DNA of 64,000 nt from Paracoccus onchidii (GTDB taxonomy: Bacteria > Pseudomonadota > Alphaproteobacteria > Rhodobacterales > Rhodobacteraceae): NCBI RefSeq assembly GCF_028294535.1, contig NZ_JAQBIE010000001.1, positions 62,001-126,000 on the forward strand, given 5' to 3'. Below are positions 1 through 8,798 of this stretch, piece after piece (the first letter of the stretch is position 1; each line of letters opens with the position of its first letter). Made by a program: the position numbers and the translations under genes. The notes under the pieces are model-generated. The model did no database searches, had not been told where the DNA came from, and was given only the letters and a program-made list of their open reading frames with translations.

Positions 1-606
1 GGCCAGTGTCATCGCCTCAAGCTGGTCATGCGTCACATAAAGCGACGTGGTGCGCAGCCGTTTTTGCAGCTCCTTGATTTCCAGCCGCATCGCGACGCGC
101 AGCTTGGCATCAAGGTTGGACAGCGGTTCGTCAAAAAGGAACGCGGCCGGCTCGCGCACGATGGCGCGGCCCATCGCCACACGCTGGCGTTGTCCACCGG
201 ACAGGGCGCGGGGCTTGCGGTCAAGGAATTGGCCGATTTGCAGAATCTCGGCGGCTTCGTTCACGCGCCGGTCGATTTCGGCCTTCGGGGTGCGCCGGTT
301 CTTCAGCCCATAGGCCAGATTCTGGCGCACCGACATATGCGGATAAAGCGCATAGTTCTGGAAAACCATGGCAATGTCGCGGTCGGCCGGTTCGACCTGA
401 TTGACGACGCGTTCGCCGATACGCACTTCGCCATCGGTGATGTTTTCCAGTCCGGCAACCATGCGCAGCAATGTCGATTTGCCACAACCCGACGGGCCAA
501 CCAGAACGATGAATTCGCCATCGGCGATATCGATATTCACATCTCCGACCGCGCGCGTCCCGCCCGGATAGACCTTGCCGAGATTGTTGAGTGTAATTGA
601 GGCCAC
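1..606 (-). CDS. ugpC: sn-glycerol-3-phosphate-type ABC importer, ATP-binding subunit (3' end outside window)
   Basis: This is the ATPase of an ABC sugar-phosphate importer and powers the UgpA/UgpE permease at the inner membrane. In the 202 visible residues I see the Walker [10 protein letters not shown] (37-45), the Q-loop glutamine (83), the signature LSGGQ (135-139), Walker B FLFDEP (156-161) and the H-loop histidine (193). The C-terminal regulatory OB domain lies beyond base 1. The start is GTG at 606-604, chosen because GGAG precedes it at good spacing and it begins one base after the ugpE stop, so the two are co-translated. MalK/ThuK-type sugar ATPases share these motifs. The ugp name rests on the whole operon and the exact substrate is inferred. 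Confidence 0.85.
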   Translation of the reverse strand, partial: MASITLNNLGKVYPGGTRAVGDVNIDIADGEFIVLVGPSGCGKSTLLRMVAGLENITDGEVRIGERVVNQVEPADRDIAMVFQNYALYPHMSVRQNLAYGLKNRRTPKAEIDRRVNEAAEILQIGQFLDRKPRALSGGQRQRVAMGRAIVREPAAFLFDEPLSNLDAKLRVAMRLEIKELQKRLRTTSLYVTHDQLEAMTLA

Positions 607-607
607 G

Positions 608-1456
608 TTATTTCTCCGTCTCGACAAGACCTTTGACGAACAGCTTTTGCATGCCGATGACAACCGCAACAGGCGGCAACATCGCCAGCACGGCCGTCGC
701 CATGACCAGATGCCATTGGGGCAAACCATCTACCGCATCGGCCATGCGTTTGATGCCCGCCACGATGGTGTAATATTGCGCGTCAGTGGTGACGAGCAGC
801 GGCCAGAGATACTGGTTCCAGCCATAGATGAACAGAATGACGAACAGTGCCGCCATATTGGTGCGCGACAATGGCAGCAGGATGTCGCGGAAGAACTTCA
901 TGGGACCGGCGCCGTCGATGCGCGCGGCCTCGACCAGTTCGTCCGGCATGGTCAGGAATACCTGCCGAAACAGGAAGGTCGCCGTCGCACTGGCGATCAG
1001 CGGGATCGACAGACCGGCATAGCTGTTCAGCAGGCCCAACCCGGCAACGACCTGAAAGGTCGGCACGATCCGCACCTCGACCGGCAACATCAGCGTGATG
1101 AAGATGCACCAGAAAGCCAGGCCACGGAAAGGAAAGCGAAAATAGACGATCGCAAAGGCCGACAGGATCGAGATGGCGATCTTGCCGACCGCAATGGCAA
1201 GGGCCATGATCAGACTGTTCAGCATCATCCGCGCAACAGGCGGGGTGCCGCTGGTCGAGACACCGCTATCCAGCATCTTGCTGTAGTTTTCGACCAGATG
1301 GGGGCCGGGCCACATTGGGACCGTGCCCGACATGAAATCGGTGGCACTGTGGGTCGAGGCGACAAAGGCCACCCAGACCGGCAGCGCAACAACGACCACG
1401 CCAAGCACAAGGACCAGATGGGCCAGCAGGTTCAGACCGGGGCGGTTTTCGATCAT
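608..1456 (-). CDS. ugpE: sn-glycerol-3-phosphate-type ABC importer, permease UgpE
   Basis: One of two inner-membrane permeases of the importer, 282 aa, about the family length. It has a strongly hydrophobic helical pattern from the N-terminus onward. The EAA loop, which docks on the ATPase, reads [14 protein letters not shown] in the second half of the protein. The ATG overlaps the ugpA stop as TGATG, so translation is coupled, and ugpC follows after one base. The family imports glycerol-3-phosphate or glycerophosphodiesters, and other carbohydrate substrates cannot be excluded from sequence alone. Confidence 0.85.
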   Translation of the reverse strand: MIENRPGLNLLAHLVLVLGVVVVALPVWVAFVASTHSATDFMSGTVPMWPGPHLVENYSKMLDSGVSTSGTPPVARMMLNSLIMALAIAVGKIAISILSAFAIVYFRFPFRGLAFWCIFITLMLPVEVRIVPTFQVVAGLGLLNSYAGLSIPLIASATATFLFRQVFLTMPDELVEAARIDGAGPMKFFRDILLPLSRTNMAALFVILFIYGWNQYLWPLLVTTDAQYYTIVAGIKRMADAVDGLPQWHLVMATAVLAMLPPVAVVIGMQKLFVKGLVETEK

Positions 1457-2334
1457 CAGTATTCGACCTTCTTTTCGACCCAGCGGAACTGGATGACCGT
1501 CAGCGTGACGACCAGCAGCATCAGAACAACCGATTGCGCAGCCGAGCTGCCGATGTTCTGGCCGACGAAGCCGTCGAAATAGACCTTGTAGACCATGATA
1601 TTGGTTGCCTGCGCCGGACCGCCTTCGGTCGTGGCATCGATCACCCCGAAAGTGTCGAACATCGCATAGACGATATTCACGACCAGCAGGAAGAAGGTCG
1701 TGGGCGACAGTAGCGGAAAGGTGATGTCAAAGAAGCGCCGCACCGGACCCGCGCCGTCGATCGCCGCAGCCTCGCGAAGGCTGGCGGGAACGGCTTGAAG
1801 GCCCGCGACAAAGAACAGGAAATTGTAGCTGATCTGCTTCCACGCGCTGGCGACCACCACAAGGATCATCGCGTCGGTCTTGGAACTGATATGGTTCCAG
1901 TCATAGCCGATCACGTTCAGCACATAGGGCATCACGCCGATGGTCGGGTTGAAGATGAACCACCACAGGATACCTGCCACCGCCGGGGCCACCGCATAAG
2001 GCCAGACCAGCAAGGTTGTATATAGCCGCGTCGACCGGATCATGCGGTCGACAGCAACGGCCAGCAATAGCGACAGGCCCATCGACAGTGCTGTGACCAG
2101 AACGGCGAAAACGGCCGTGACCTGAAGCGAATTCATGTATTCCGGGCTGTCCAGAAGGGCGCGAAAATTTGCCAGCCCGACAAAGCTGGAATTGATGCCG
2201 AACGCGTCTTCGCGAAGGAAGCTCTGCTTGATTGCCTGACCGGCGGGCCAGAGAAAGAAGATGAAGGTGATGGCCAGCTGTGGTGCCAGCAAAAGCCAGG
2301 GCAGCAGCTGATTGTTGAAGATTGTGCGCTTCAT
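1456..2334 (-). CDS. ugpA: sn-glycerol-3-phosphate-type ABC importer, permease UgpA
   Basis: Partner permease of UgpE, 292 aa, with about six predicted membrane segments. The first lies near residues 12-32 and the EAA loop reads [15 protein letters not shown]. It is encoded 66 bases downstream of ugpB and overlaps ugpE by one base. The gene order binding protein, permease, permease, ATPase is the usual ugpBAEC order. I did not see a glycerophosphodiesterase (ugpQ) in the window. Confidence 0.85.
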   Translation of the reverse strand: MKRTIFNNQLLPWLLLAPQLAITFIFFLWPAGQAIKQSFLREDAFGINSSFVGLANFRALLDSPEYMNSLQVTAVFAVLVTALSMGLSLLLAVAVDRMIRSTRLYTTLLVWPYAVAPAVAGILWWFIFNPTIGVMPYVLNVIGYDWNHISSKTDAMILVVVASAWKQISYNFLFFVAGLQAVPASLREAAAIDGAGPVRRFFDITFPLLSPTTFFLLVVNIVYAMFDTFGVIDATTEGGPAQATNIMVYKVYFDGFVGQNIGSSAAQSVVLMLLVVTLTVIQFRWVEKKVEY

Positions 2335-2400
2335 CGGGGATCCGGTCAGAAAATGGAACAGGGGGCGCGAAGATGCGCGCCCCCCGGGATTGTAGCAGGC

Positions 2401-3720
2401 TTACTGGTTCTGGGCCTGGAATTCCTCGATCAGCTTGTTGCCGCGCTCGACAACGCTGTCCAATGCGCCTTGTGCATCCTTCGAACCGTTCAGCAATTGC
2501 TCGAACTCTTCGTCGATGACGCCACGGATCTGGACGTAGTTTCCGAACCGCAGACCTTTCGAGTTCTCGGTCGGCTCGTTCAGCGTGATCTGTTGCAACC
2601 CGACCTCGGAACCCGGGTTTTCGGAATAATAGTTCTGTTCCTTGCCCAGATCATAGGCCGCCTGCGTGATCGGCAGGTAGCCCGAGAACTGGTGCCAGTC
2701 GGCCTGAACCTCGGGGCTGGACAGATATTCGAAGAACTTGGCTGCACCGGCATATTCTTCGTCGGGGCGACCAGACAGAACCCACAGGGTCGCGCCGCCG
2801 ATGATGCTGTTCTGAGGGGCGCCCTCGACATCGTCGTAATAGGGCAGCATGCCGTAGCCCAGCTCAAAATCGGTCGCATTGGCGATGACCCCGGCGCGGC
2901 TGGCCGAGCTGTTCATGATCATCGCGCATTCCTGCGAATAGAACATCGGCGGGGCGTTGTCGCCGCCAACCGGGCCGCCATATTTGAAGACGCCTTCATC
3001 GGCCCATTTCTTCATGTTGCCCCAGTGCTTGACCTGCGCCGGGCCGTTCACGGTCAGGCGCGCCTCAAGGCCGCCAAATCCGTTCTGCTCGGTGCCGATC
3101 GGCTGGTTATGCCAGGCGCTGAAATTCTCGGTCTGGATCCAGCTGACCCAACCGGTGGTGAACCCGCAGCTGGCCGCGCCGCTTTCCATGATCTGTTTGG
3201 AAAACTGTTCCATCTCGCCCCAGGTCTTCGGGGGTTGCTCGGGATCGAGACCGGCCTTTTCGAACACGTCCTTGTTGTAATACAGGATCGGGGTCGAGCT
3301 GTTGAACGGCATCGACAGCATGTTGCCATCGGTGTCGGTGTAATAGCCCACGACGGCGGGCAGAAAGGCGTTCTGGTCGAACTGGACGTCGTTGTCCTGC
3401 ATCAGCTGATAGACCGGAACAATGGCGCCCTCGGCGGCCATCATGGTGCCGGTGCCGACCTCGAAGACCTGCACGATGGCGGGCTGTTCCTTGGCGCGGA
3501 ATGCCGCGATCGCCGCGGTCATGGTTTCAGGATAGGTGCCCTTGTAGGACGGGATGACGTTGTATTCATCCTGGCTGTCATTGAAGCCCTGGACGATTTC
3601 TTCCAGCTTGGCGCCCAGTTCGCCGCCCATGGCGTGCCACCATTGAATATCGGTCTGCGCATTCGCAGCCGACATGGACGCGATCAGCGCAAAGGCCGAT
3701 ACGGTAAAGGTACGAGACAT
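2401..3720 (-). CDS. ugpB: sn-glycerol-3-phosphate-type ABC importer, periplasmic binding protein
   Basis: Extracellular solute-binding protein, family 1, 439 aa. An N-terminal export signal (about residues 1-21, ending SAANA-Q) is followed by a mature start DIQWWHAMGGE, which is typical of UgpB. The ATG at 3720 has a strong GGGAGG ribosome site six bases upstream. It is the first gene of the ugpBAEC operon, so its upstream region carries the operon promoter. The family captures sn-glycerol-3-phosphate in the periplasm. The ligand here is inferred from family resemblance and operon content. Confidence 0.87.
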   Translation of the reverse strand: MSRTFTVSAFALIASMSAANAQTDIQWWHAMGGELGAKLEEIVQGFNDSQDEYNVIPSYKGTYPETMTAAIAAFRAKEQPAIVQVFEVGTGTMMAAEGAIVPVYQLMQDNDVQFDQNAFLPAVVGYYTDTDGNMLSMPFNSSTPILYYNKDVFEKAGLDPEQPPKTWGEMEQFSKQIMESGAASCGFTTGWVSWIQTENFSAWHNQPIGTEQNGFGGLEARLTVNGPAQVKHWGNMKKWADEGVFKYGGPVGGDNAPPMFYSQECAMIMNSSASRAGVIANATDFELGYGMLPYYDDVEGAPQNSIIGGATLWVLSGRPDEEYAGAAKFFEYLSSPEVQADWHQFSGYLPITQAAYDLGKEQNYYSENPGSEVGLQQITLNEPTENSKGLRFGNYVQIRGVIDEEFEQLLNGSKDAQGALDSVVERGNKLIEEFQAQNQ

Positions 3721-3899
3721 GTTTTCCTCCCAGTGGAGTTGCGGTTCGTCGTCGGCCTAGTGGCGTTTGATGACGAACACGCAACGTTATTATGAAGGAA
3801 ATGTGACAGTGTTTGTCCGAACGGTCAATATTCGGTTTTTTTCGACTTTGTTGTTTGATTTTCTATGTTTGTCGACAACGTTCGGTTGTGATCCTTGTG
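3721..3899 (-). promoter_or_regulatory. ugp operon control region
   Basis: These 179 bases lie between the DUF808 gene end and ugpB. They are markedly more AT-rich than the surroundings and carry repeated TTCGGTT / CGAACG-like elements around 3815-3890, in both orientations. Short TTCG-type repeats are typical of DeoR/GlpR-family or LacI-family operators of carbohydrate operons. I assign the region as the operon promoter/operator zone but not a specific regulator. Confidence 0.35.
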
Positions 3900-4904
3900 T
3901 CAGTTTTCGCTTTTTGCACCGAATAATGACCGCAGCCGCGCAGCTGCCGGAATCACTGTCGCCTGCAACATCGGGTTGATGATGCGGGTTGCGAGGGGAA
4001 TAAGCAGCAACCCCAATATCAGCCCGGCGATCCCGTCAAAAAACGCTGTTGTCGCCCAACTGGCCGCGCCGGAAAAGCGGGTGATCATGTGGCCGACGGC
4101 CTCGGCCTGATGGTGGATCCAGTCATAGGGCGCGTGCCACCCCAGATCGGCCAGCCCGTGAATGACGATATTCCCGCCAACCCACAACATTGCCGCGGTG
4201 CCGATTATGGTCAGGGCAGTCATCAGGCCGGGCATGACCTTGACGATACCACGCCCCAGTGCGGCAACCGCACCACGCCCCTGTGTCGCCAGATGAACCC
4301 CCACATCGTCTGCCTTGACGATCAATGCGACCGCGCCATAGACGGCTACGGTGATGCCGATTGCGACAACCAGAAGGATCACCCCTTTCATCCAAAGCGA
4401 ATCCTCGGCGGGAATCGTGGACAGGGCGATGGTCATGATCTCGGCTGACAGGATGAAGTCTGTCTTGATCGCCCCGGCAACGCGCTGTTCCTCCAATGCG
4501 GCACCGTCACCTTTGGGATGTGTGTGCTTTTCGCTGTCATGGCGGTCGGAATGCACGAAAAGATGTGCGATTTTCTCGGCGCCTTCGAAACACAGATACG
4601 AGCCGCCGATCATCAGAAGGGGGGTGATCAGCCAGGGTGCGAATACCGACAGCAACAGGGCCACGGGCAGCAGGATCACCAGCTTGTTGAAGAATGACCC
4701 CTTGGCGATTTTCCAGACGATCGGCAACTCGCGGCTGGCGTGAAAGCCCTGAACGTATTTCGGCGTGACTGCCGCGTCATCGATCAGGGCGCCTGCGGCC
4801 TTGGCCCCGGCCTTTGCCGCCTGTCCGGCCACATCGTCGATTGATGCCGCGGCGACCTTTGAAATCGCAGCTACGTCATCCAAAAGCGCTATCAGCCCGC
4901 TCAT
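3900..4904 (-). CDS. DUF808 (YedI-like) integral membrane protein
   Basis: 334 aa, matching the usual length of the DUF808/YedI family of inner-membrane proteins of unknown function. The N-terminus MSGLIALLDDVAAISKVAA is the family hallmark. Several hydrophobic stretches follow (near 68-100, 150-190, 215-245 and 290-315). A charged, His-rich loop (HSDRHDSEKHTHPKGD) sits after the first pair of helices. The gene stands alone: ugpB lies downstream in the same direction after 179 bases, and the fasciclin gene upstream ends in its own terminator. No function can be given from sequence. Confidence 0.85.
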   Translation of the reverse strand: MSGLIALLDDVAAISKVAAASIDDVAGQAAKAGAKAAGALIDDAAVTPKYVQGFHASRELPIVWKIAKGSFFNKLVILLPVALLLSVFAPWLITPLLMIGGSYLCFEGAEKIAHLFVHSDRHDSEKHTHPKGDGAALEEQRVAGAIKTDFILSAEIMTIALSTIPAEDSLWMKGVILLVVAIGITVAVYGAVALIVKADDVGVHLATQGRGAVAALGRGIVKVMPGLMTALTIIGTAAMLWVGGNIVIHGLADLGWHAPYDWIHHQAEAVGHMITRFSGAASWATTAFFDGIAGLILGLLLIPLATRIINPMLQATVIPAAARLRSLFGAKSEN

Positions 4905-4950
4905 GCCTTGTCCGATCCTGTCCTGTTCGTCACACTGAAACTGAAAGCAC

Positions 4951-4984
4951 TGGGCGCGGGTTGCAACCCCGCATGCGGCGCCCA
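4951..4984. repeat. Nested perfect palindrome in the DUF808 leader
   Basis: TGGGCGC at 4951-4957 pairs with GCGCCCA at 4978-4984. Inside it lie the perfect 12-base palindrome GGGTTGCAACCC (4958-4969) and CGCATGCG (4970-4977). It sits 47 bases before the DUF808 start and just past the fasciclin terminator. It could be an operator or an RNA hairpin and has no T-tract on either side. Confidence 0.5.
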
Positions 4985-5010
4985 GGGCAGGATTTGGTCA
5001 TGGCGCTCAA

Positions 5011-5045
5011 CACAAAAGGCCCGTGCGGTAGGGATCGCACGGGCC
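5011..5045 (-). terminator. Intrinsic terminator of the fasciclin gene
   Basis: A perfect 10-base stem GGCCCGTGCG (5018-5027) / CGCACGGGCC (5036-5045) with an 8-base loop. On the minus strand it is followed directly by TTTTGTG (5017-5011). It lies 44 bases after the fasciclin stop codon and would separate that gene from DUF808. Confidence 0.85.
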
Positions 5046-5088
5046 AGTCCGCCGGCCCGGAACCGGGCGCGGGCAGAGCGCTATATCT

Positions 5089-5646
5089 TTACATCTTGGG
5101 GGTCATGACAGTGTCGATGACATGAATGACGCCATTGGACTGATCCACATCCGGGAGCGTCACGGTGGCAACGGCACCGTTCTCGTCAGTCAGTTGCAGC
5201 GCGTTGTTGTCGGGGTTGATCGATGCCGTCAAGGTGCAGCCGCCAAGGGTCGGGACCGGATGCGCACCGCCATCATCCGCGATCATCTTGCCGATGGCGG
5301 GCGACATCGCGTCGGCGGCAACAACATGGCATTTCAGAACCGTCGCAAGGGTTTCCTTGTTCTCGGGTTTCATCAGGTCCTTGACGGCCTCGGGCGGAAG
5401 CTTGGCAAAGGCCGAATTGGTCGGGGCAAAGACCGTGAACGGTCCGGGGCCCATCAGGGTATCGGCCAGGCCGGCGGCTTTCACGGCTTCGACCAGGGTG
5501 GTGTGATCCGCCGAATTCACGGCGTTTTCGACGATGTTCTTGTCGGCAAACATCTCGGCGCCCCCAACCATCGTATTTGCGGCCCAGGCACCCCCGGCCA
5601 GCGCGGTCATGGCGGTTGCAATGAAGACGGTTTTGATGCGGGTCAT
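5089..5646 (-). CDS. Secreted fasciclin (FAS1) domain protein
   Basis: 185 aa: a signal peptide (about 1-22, cut after GGAWA) and a single FAS1 domain filling the rest. The conserved H1 region reads GPFTVFAPTNSAFAKLP and the H2 region GVIHVIDTVMTPKM. FAS1 domains act in surface adhesion or cell-envelope interactions. The gene has an AAGGAGG ribosome site and is followed by a strong terminator. It lies 101 bases downstream of an anti-sigma/sigma pair in the same direction. This repeats the mycobacterial arrangement in which SigK/RskA control FAS1 proteins MPT70/MPT83, so control by the neighbouring ECF factor is likely but inferred. Confidence 0.9.
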   Translation of the reverse strand: MTRIKTVFIATAMTALAGGAWAANTMVGGAEMFADKNIVENAVNSADHTTLVEAVKAAGLADTLMGPGPFTVFAPTNSAFAKLPPEAVKDLMKPENKETLATVLKCHVVAADAMSPAIGKMIADDGGAHPVPTLGGCTLTASINPDNNALQLTDENGAVATVTLPDVDQSNGVIHVIDTVMTPKM

Positions 5647-5700
5647 GGTGTTCCTCCTTGAAGTCCAGAACGAGGTTTTCTCGTCCTTCTGACCACAACC

Positions 5701-5723
5701 ACGAAGAGGAGCGGGAAAAGTTG
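5701..5723 (-). promoter_or_regulatory. Candidate ECF-type promoter of the fasciclin gene
   Basis: On the minus strand the gap between the anti-sigma and fasciclin genes contains CAACTT (from 5723) and, 14 bases later, CGTGG (from 5703). This is an AAC / CGT pair of the kind recognised by many ECF sigma factors. Match to the cognate factor is inferred only. Confidence 0.3.
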
Positions 5724-5747
5724 CGCAGAGCGATGCGTTTTAAGAGA

Positions 5748-6458
5748 TCACGACCGCGTGAGTGGTGAAATCGCGACCACCGGGCCAGTGGCCTGACCTG
5801 TCGGAGAGCCGCCTTCGGGTTCGTCGGACAGGGCAATCTGAATATCTTCGGACGGGTCCAGCCCATCCGGCAAGGTCATGCGCAACGTTCCTTCGCGGGG
5901 CACCAGCCCGATGGAAATCGGGGCCGAGCCATCGGCTTTGATCCACCAGATCTCGTAGTCGCGCCCTTCGGCGGCGGCACCACTTTCCAGTGCAATCTCC
6001 ATGTCGCGTCCATCGACCCGGGCCGCAACGCGCAGCGATGCATCTTCGGTCACAAGTTCGGCCGCATAATCGGCCGATGCAGCGGGACGATCGGTTTGTT
6101 GCGGTATCCACAGGAACAATGCGACAGCGGCCGCCGACGCCAGACCCAGAACCGCAGCAAATCTGCGCCGCCACCAGGGGATGGACGCGTCAAGTTCCTC
6201 GGCCAGCGGCGCCTGACCATGCCCCAATCTTTCACGAATGCCCTGACGCGCGCGGGCGGGGGCCATGACCGGGGTCAGCCCCTCAGCCATTGCGGACAGG
6301 CGTTCCTGCCAGTCTAGGACCGATTGCGCAAAAGCGGGGTCGTCGGACAGGCGGGCGACGGTTGCGGCGGCTTCATCCCCTTCCAGCAGACCCAGCGCCA
6401 GTTCTGCGGCCAGGGCCTCGTCTTCTTCTTGCGGGGTGAGGGGGGCGTCATCTGTCAT
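5748..6458 (-). CDS. Anti-sigma factor, RskA-like
   Basis: 236 aa, single-pass inner-membrane regulator. Order of parts: a cytoplasmic N-terminus (1-95, acidic, with PLTPQEEDEALAAELALGLL typical of anti-sigma-K domains), one membrane helix (about 99-118), and a periplasmic RskA C-terminal domain with the DYEIWWIKADGSAPISIGLV-type signature. The ATG at 6458 overlaps the sigma stop as ATGA. A longer reading upstream lies inside the sigma gene and is unlikely. It should hold the ECF factor inactive until an envelope signal triggers proteolysis. No zinc-binding HxxxCxxC motif was seen. Confidence 0.85.
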   Translation of the reverse strand: MTDDAPLTPQEEDEALAAELALGLLEGDEAAATVARLSDDPAFAQSVLDWQERLSAMAEGLTPVMAPARARQGIRERLGHGQAPLAEELDASIPWWRRRFAAVLGLASAAAVALFLWIPQQTDRPAASADYAAELVTEDASLRVAARVDGRDMEIALESGAAAEGRDYEIWWIKADGSAPISIGLVPREGTLRMTLPDGLDPSEDIQIALSDEPEGGSPTGQATGPVVAISPLTRS

Positions 6459-7009
6459 TGGCTGACACAATCTTTCAGGCGCAACAGACTGCGGCGCAAC
6501 CAACTGCGGACGGTATTGATCGGCTTGCCCTCTCGTTCGGCCAGATCGGCATAGGTGGCACCTTCCAGATAGACGGCGCGGACCGCCCCCGCCTGCTGGT
6601 CGGCCAGCAGCGCCAGACACTCATCCAGCAGTCGACGTTCCTGAGCGCGAATCGCAGCCGATTCCGGCCCCGGCTCGGAGGACGCGACCGTTGCCGCGAT
6701 ATCGGCGGTGTCAGAGGTCGGGCGGGACTTGCGGGCCCGCAATTTATCAATGGATCGGTTGCGGGCGATGGTGATCAGCCACGTCATCGGTGACAGCCCG
6801 TTTGACGCATAGCGCGACGCGTTCTGCCAGATCTTGATATAGACGTCCTGCAGGGTTTCCTCTGCTTCGGGGCGATCCTTCAAGACGGCCAGGCAGACTG
6901 CGTGCAGTTTGGGGGAGGTTGCATCATAAAGCGCATCAAACGCCGAGCGGTCGCCCAGGGCGACCCGTGCGATCATTTCTTCAAGCTGAAGTCGGCGCGC
7001 ATCCTGCAA
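6455..7009 (-). CDS. ECF RNA polymerase sigma factor (SigK-type)
   Basis: 184 aa, typical ECF length. Region 2 is visible as [20 protein letters not shown] followed by [19 protein letters not shown], and region 4 as [33 protein letters not shown]. The start is taken as TTG at 7009 because the frame is closed by a stop at 7024-7022 just upstream and the first internal ATG would cut region 2. It is read together with the anti-sigma gene (ATGA overlap). It is divergent from cobS with 132 bases between. The predicted target is its own operon and the fasciclin gene. Confidence 0.88.
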   Translation of the reverse strand: MQDARRLQLEEMIARVALGDRSAFDALYDATSPKLHAVCLAVLKDRPEAEETLQDVYIKIWQNASRYASNGLSPMTWLITIARNRSIDKLRARKSRPTSDTADIAATVASSEPGPESAAIRAQERRLLDECLALLADQQAGAVRAVYLEGATYADLAEREGKPINTVRSWLRRSLLRLKDCVSQ

Positions 7010-7141
7010 ACCGGGCCTCGGTCATGGGTTTCCGTTCGGCGCAACCTTATGGGCGCAGTCGGGGGGCGTCAACGCGAGCGTGGCTTGCACAGTTGCCACG
7101 AATGCGCGATCAAGGCGCGGATGCGAGGAAAGGGCCCAAGG

Positions 7142-8113
7142 ATGCTGGACGCGAACGCCAAACCAACCGAAGAGATCGACCTGCGCGAAGTGTTCGGTCT
7201 GGACAGTGATATGAAGGTAAAGGGATTTGCCGAGCGCACTGACCGCGTGCCCGAGATCGACAGCACCTACAAGTTCGACCCTGATACGACGATGGCGATC
7301 CTTGCGGGCTTTGCCTATAACCGCCGGGTGATGATCCAGGGCTATCACGGCACCGGCAAATCGACCCATATCGAACAGGTTGCCGCCCGCCTGAACTGGC
7401 CCTGCGTACGCGTGAACCTGGATAGTCATGTCAGCCGGATCGACCTGATCGGCAAGGATGCAATCAAGCTGGTCGACGGCAAACAGGTCACGGTGTTCCA
7501 TGAAGGCATCCTGCCTTGGGCGCTGCGCAACCAGACGGCCATTGTCTTTGATGAATATGACGCCGGTCGCGCCGACGTGATGTTCGTGATCCAGCGGGTT
7601 CTGGAAGCAGACGGCAAGCTGACCTTGCTGGACCAGAACGAGGTGATCACGCCCAATCCGTATTTCCGTCTGTTCGCCACCTCGAACACGGTGGGCCTGG
7701 GTGACACGACCGGCCTGTATCACGGCACGCAACAGATCAACCAGGGCCAGATGGACCGTTGGTCGCTGGTCTCGACGCTGAACTATCTGTCCCATGACGC
7801 AGAGGCGGCGATCGTGCTGGCCAAGAACCCCAATTACAACAATGAAAAGGGGCGCAAGGTCATCAGTCAGATGGTCAGCCTGGCCGACCTGACCCGCACG
7901 GCATTCATGCAGGGCGATTTGTCCACTGTCATGTCGCCGCGAACGGTGATCAGCTGGGCGCAGAATGCGCGTATCTTCGACAATGTCGGCTATGCCTTCC
8001 GCCTGACATTCCTGAACAAATGCGACGAGCTTGAACGTCAGACCGTGGCCGAGTTCTATCAGCGGCTGTTTGACGAAGAATTGCCTGAAAGTGCTGCGGC
8101 GAAGGCGCTGTGA
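7142..8113 (+). CDS. cobS: Aerobic cobaltochelatase, CobS subunit (AAA+ ATPase)
   Basis: 323 aa, the standard CobS length. CobS and CobT form the AAA+ motor that, with CobN, inserts Co2+ into hydrogenobyrinate a,c-diamide in aerobic cobalamin synthesis. Walker [10 protein letters not shown] is at 67-75 and Walker B IVFDEYD at about 134-140. The start is ATG at 7142, matching the family N-terminus [19 protein letters not shown]. The stop TGA overlaps the GTG start of the next gene. CobN and the rest of the cobalamin pathway are not in this window. The window also encodes the B12-dependent methionine synthase MetH. Confidence 0.95.
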   Translation: MLDANAKPTEEIDLREVFGLDSDMKVKGFAERTDRVPEIDSTYKFDPDTTMAILAGFAYNRRVMIQGYHGTGKSTHIEQVAARLNWPCVRVNLDSHVSRIDLIGKDAIKLVDGKQVTVFHEGILPWALRNQTAIVFDEYDAGRADVMFVIQRVLEADGKLTLLDQNEVITPNPYFRLFATSNTVGLGDTTGLYHGTQQINQGQMDRWSLVSTLNYLSHDAEAAIVLAKNPNYNNEKGRKVISQMVSLADLTRTAFMQGDLSTVMSPRTVISWAQNARIFDNVGYAFRLTFLNKCDELERQTVAEFYQRLFDEELPESAAAKAL

Positions 8114-8760
8114 GGCCGGGTTTCGCGGGGTGGCTGGCTTGCGGGTTTGCGCTTGTCGCAACCCGTATCGGGGCCGAGCCGGTTCTTTCTGCTGAAGAAC
8201 GCGCCATTCTTCCGCGTGTGCTTCAGGCGGTTCACGTTGACATATCGCAAGAACATATCGGCGCAGAGCGGGCAGTTCTGCTGGCCAGTCGGAACCCGGA
8301 TGCGGCCAAGGCCGATCTGGTGATCCTGGCTGGGGAACCCGACGATAATGCCGGGCAACCCCTGGCAATCGGGCGCGATCTGGTCTGGATGGGTCTGATG
8401 GCGGGGCAGGTGCCCCGCCTGGATGTGACCGAAAGCGGTGGCCTCAGGCTGCATGCCGAACAGATCGGCATCGGTCGTTCCCCTTGGGAAGAGACGCTGA
8501 CCCTGGCCGAGCGTGAAGGACAGATCCGGATTGCAGGCTATACCCTGAAACAGTGGGATCGTCTGACGGCGGCCTCTGCGACCTGTGACTGGAACCTTTT
8601 GACGGGCAATTGGGTGCAGGACGTCACCATGCCTGCCGAGAGCGATCTGCCCCCCATTCATCACGAGGGAAACCGCCCCGCGCATTACCTGTTGTCGGAC
8701 TGGAACGGCGAAGATCATGGCTGGCCCGATTTCTGCATGGTCGATCTGACTGCGTTCTAG
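8110..8760 (+). CDS. Exported protein of unknown function between cobS and cobT
   Basis: 216 aa with a signal peptide (about 1-22, [17 protein letters not shown]). The mature part is rich in charged residues and contains two cysteines (TCDWN and DFCMVD) that could form a disulfide. I recognise no domain. It starts with GTG at 8110, overlapping the cobS stop (GTGA), and ends 38 bases before cobT, so it is co-expressed with the chelatase subunits. A periplasmic protein between two cytosolic chelatase subunits is unusual. A role in cobalt handling would be a guess. Confidence 0.75.
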   Translation: MRPGFAGWLACGFALVATRIGAEPVLSAEERAILPRVLQAVHVDISQEHIGAERAVLLASRNPDAAKADLVILAGEPDDNAGQPLAIGRDLVWMGLMAGQVPRLDVTESGGLRLHAEQIGIGRSPWEETLTLAEREGQIRIAGYTLKQWDRLTAASATCDWNLLTGNWVQDVTMPAESDLPPIHHEGNRPAHYLLSDWNGEDHGWPDFCMVDLTAF

Positions 8761-8798
8761 GGGGCTTGCCCCTTGCGACAGGCTGCACGTGGTGGTCT

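Noticed and set aside
2353-3795. A 480-codon open frame opposite ugpB
   Set aside because: ugpB has a signal peptide, ribosome site and operon context; the opposite frame has none.
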